Origin: Paracyclopina nana
Lineage: Eukaryota > Arthropoda > Copepoda > Cyclopoida > Cyclopettidae
Assembly (NCBI GenBank): GCA_019096065.1
Contig: JAGUCH010000003.1
Span: 1,984,001-2,048,000 of the forward strand
DNA length: 64,000 nt
Direction of reading: 5' to 3'
The first letter of the stretch is position 1. Every line of letters begins with the position of its first letter. The position numbers were made by a program, and so were the translations under genes. Under the pieces are notes generated by a model, which saw nothing but the letters and a program-made list of their open reading frames with translations, was not told where the DNA came from and made no database searches. Shown here piece by piece: positions 62,390-64,000 of this stretch.

Positions 62390-63937
62390 TGTTTTGAAAC
62401 TGATACTTTTATTGGGCAGCTTTCCAATTTTCCTTCCTTTCTGCCTAAAGTTTGTGTTCTTATTATTAAGATTATGCGTATAGAAGCTCAAATTGAATCC
62501 ATTTCTATCTATGGTAATGTAAGCAGATGTCGATAGCCTTAAAGTACACTATAGCATATGATGAATTAATTAATTATTGACAGATCTGAGAATCTGATTA
62601 TGCAGCTTCGCTCGCTTCACATGGTAATTCATTTTTTAGCAGTATTTTCCAAACGATCATAATTTTTTTATGCCTGGAGATGAAAGCAGTCATACTAAAA
62701 GAAAGCGAGCATGCATGGTGTACATGGGAAATATCTTGCCAGATCCCATCGTTGTTATCATAATTGGCTCTTATATCCCCAAGGATGAATAACTGACAAA
62801 ATATTATATAAAAGAAACCTATCACGTTTATAGCCAGGATACGCGGCCTTCATGCCTGATATAAAACTGTAAGGTAACCAAATAAGTGGAATGGGTTTGC
62901 CTTGAGAGCACCAGATGGAAACCTAATGAATTATGCATAGTTGAGCTGCAGATGTTTTGAGTGAAAAAGCAGGGAGTTTTCTCCTCAGCGCGTCTTGACG
63001 TAAACACTTCCAAACAGTTTGGCTATCAGTTTATTTCGTGATGACTGCAAAATCGAGGCAACTCTTGGACTTTATAGCATCACGTCTCAGAACCGAATTA
63101 AGCCCTAAAATTAAGGGCTACGTGCAAGCTCACTTTAATTTCAAATACTGTAGCAATTCATGTTTCAACAGACAATATATTTTTAGGGAAAGAAAATTGA
63201 GTAGGTATTAAATTTGCACATAGCCCTTAACATCTAAATTGAGACGGTCTACGATGGACACCAAAGGCCACCGTGGAGCCCTACAAAAGCTTGGAAATCG
63301 AGGAAATCATTGATGACGAAGATGATGTGAAACCCGAGTCCACGTGGAGGGAAATTCCAATAGTGATTGAGTGCGCGAAGAAGAAAAAACCATTTATTAG
63401 CGTATACACATTTTTCACTCTGACATCGGTCGACTATTACTTTTTCAAATTATGCCTTCGGACGACTGGAAAATAAAGTACAAAGCAATGTTACTATATC
63501 ATTTTTTGAAAATCCACTGGGAAAATTGCGCTATTCATATGCTGTGCAAGCCCATCAAAATGTAGCCCGCTTAATTAATGTGACGTCCAAAAAGGCTAAT
63601 GTCATGGCGCATGAAAGACGTGTGACATTTGCTCCCATGTCACAGCTACATTATTCACCTTTGCTATGGAAGCAAAATAATGGAAAAACGAAAAAAAGTC
63701 TCAGTTTCTTGCATGAGACGATTGTCACGATTCAGGGACTGTCTTCATGCATGATCTGTCGCTTGATAGTCAATGCACGCGCGCGCACTTTCTGCTGCTG
63801 CTGTTAAAGGAGAAACTGCAATGGAGCAGTATTTTGGGTTGGGTGCCAAGAGACCCCCTTAGGCAGAAATCAATTTCCCCATTTTCACCAATAGAAGGTG
63901 TGAAAGTTTTTTCACGTTCATTGACTCGAAAAGGGCA
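62390..63937. other. Intergenic region
   Basis: Contains the 5' flank of the kelch gene and of the partial gene at the right end. A short acidic frame near 63273-63400 (IIDDEDDVKPE) reads like protein but has no ATG and no proven splice site, so it is not called. Confidence 0.45.
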
Positions 63938-64000
63938 ATGTGGTCCTTAGTGCTGATTCTCGTTTGTTCAATTGTGCTAGCAGCAGCAGCCGAAAAATGC
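63938..64000 (+). CDS. Start of a secreted or membrane protein (truncated by window end)
   Basis: From the ATG at 63938 the frame stays open to the window edge and encodes 21 residues: a Met-Trp start, a hydrophobic core (LVLILVCSIVL), small residues (AAAA) and then Glu-Lys-Cys. This is a textbook signal peptide with a likely cleavage site after the alanines. The rest of the protein lies outside the window. Confidence 0.55.
   Translation, partial: MWSLVLILVCSIVLAAAAEKC

Noticed and set aside
63273..63476. Acidic frame near the right end
   Set aside because: No in-frame ATG and no proven acceptor; the overlapping ATG at 63253 opens only a 19-codon frame.

Overview
The window is nuclear DNA from an animal, most likely an arthropod and perhaps a crustacean. 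This rests on split protein-coding genes with many very short introns (about 51 to 71 bases), an ionotropic-receptor gene, a PDGF/VEGF-receptor-type ectodomain, an RPRF-amide peptide precursor and many miniature transposons. No species can be named from the sequence alone. Coding exons are GC-richer than the AT-rich surroundings. Exon structures were built by hand from open frames, GT-AG or GC-AG splice sites and phase agreement.

Left part (1 to 21.3 kb): a single-exon RNA-binding protein (486-1973) is followed by about 9 kb of gene-poor, transposon-bearing DNA. Next comes a four-coding-exon gene for a seven-Ig-domain transmembrane protein (10937-16120). It resembles a PDGF/VEGF receptor outside the cell but has no kinase inside. 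Its third coding intron holds a 0.7-kb Mutator-like MITE. An ionotropic receptor (IR) gene of six exons follows (19120-21308).

Middle (21.3 to 39.4 kb): intergenic DNA with two foldback elements; a five-exon AT-hook protein on the minus strand (26437-30842) with a tRNA-His in its first intron; more MITEs; and a four-exon seven-transmembrane receptor (35844-36998).

Right part (39.4 to 64 kb) is gene-dense. NOC1/CEBPZ (minus) and the RNA polymerase II subunit RPB2 (plus) are divergent across about 290 bases. A 1.84-kb terminal-inverted-repeat element with 170-base tandem repeats separates RPB2 from a small bZIP gene. Then come a decayed 7TM receptor, an SLC18B1-like vesicular transporter (nine exons, minus), a near-perfect 178-base palindrome, a small helical ORF converging on an NPF-like neuropeptide gene, the KDEL receptor, an LRR protein and a KLHDC-type kelch protein. 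The kelch and LRR genes lie in tight tandem. A secreted protein begins at the right edge and is cut off.

The genes form no operon-like pathway. Several are housekeeping (RPB2, NOC1, KDELR, tRNA-His) and several are sensory or signalling (IR, 7TM receptors, peptide precursor, receptor-like Ig protein). The most notable items are the kinase-less PDGF/VEGF-receptor-like protein, the two-cysteine RPRF-amide precursor, three phase-supported GC-AG introns, the palindrome and a CTCF-core-like 9-mer recurring at ten noncoding sites.
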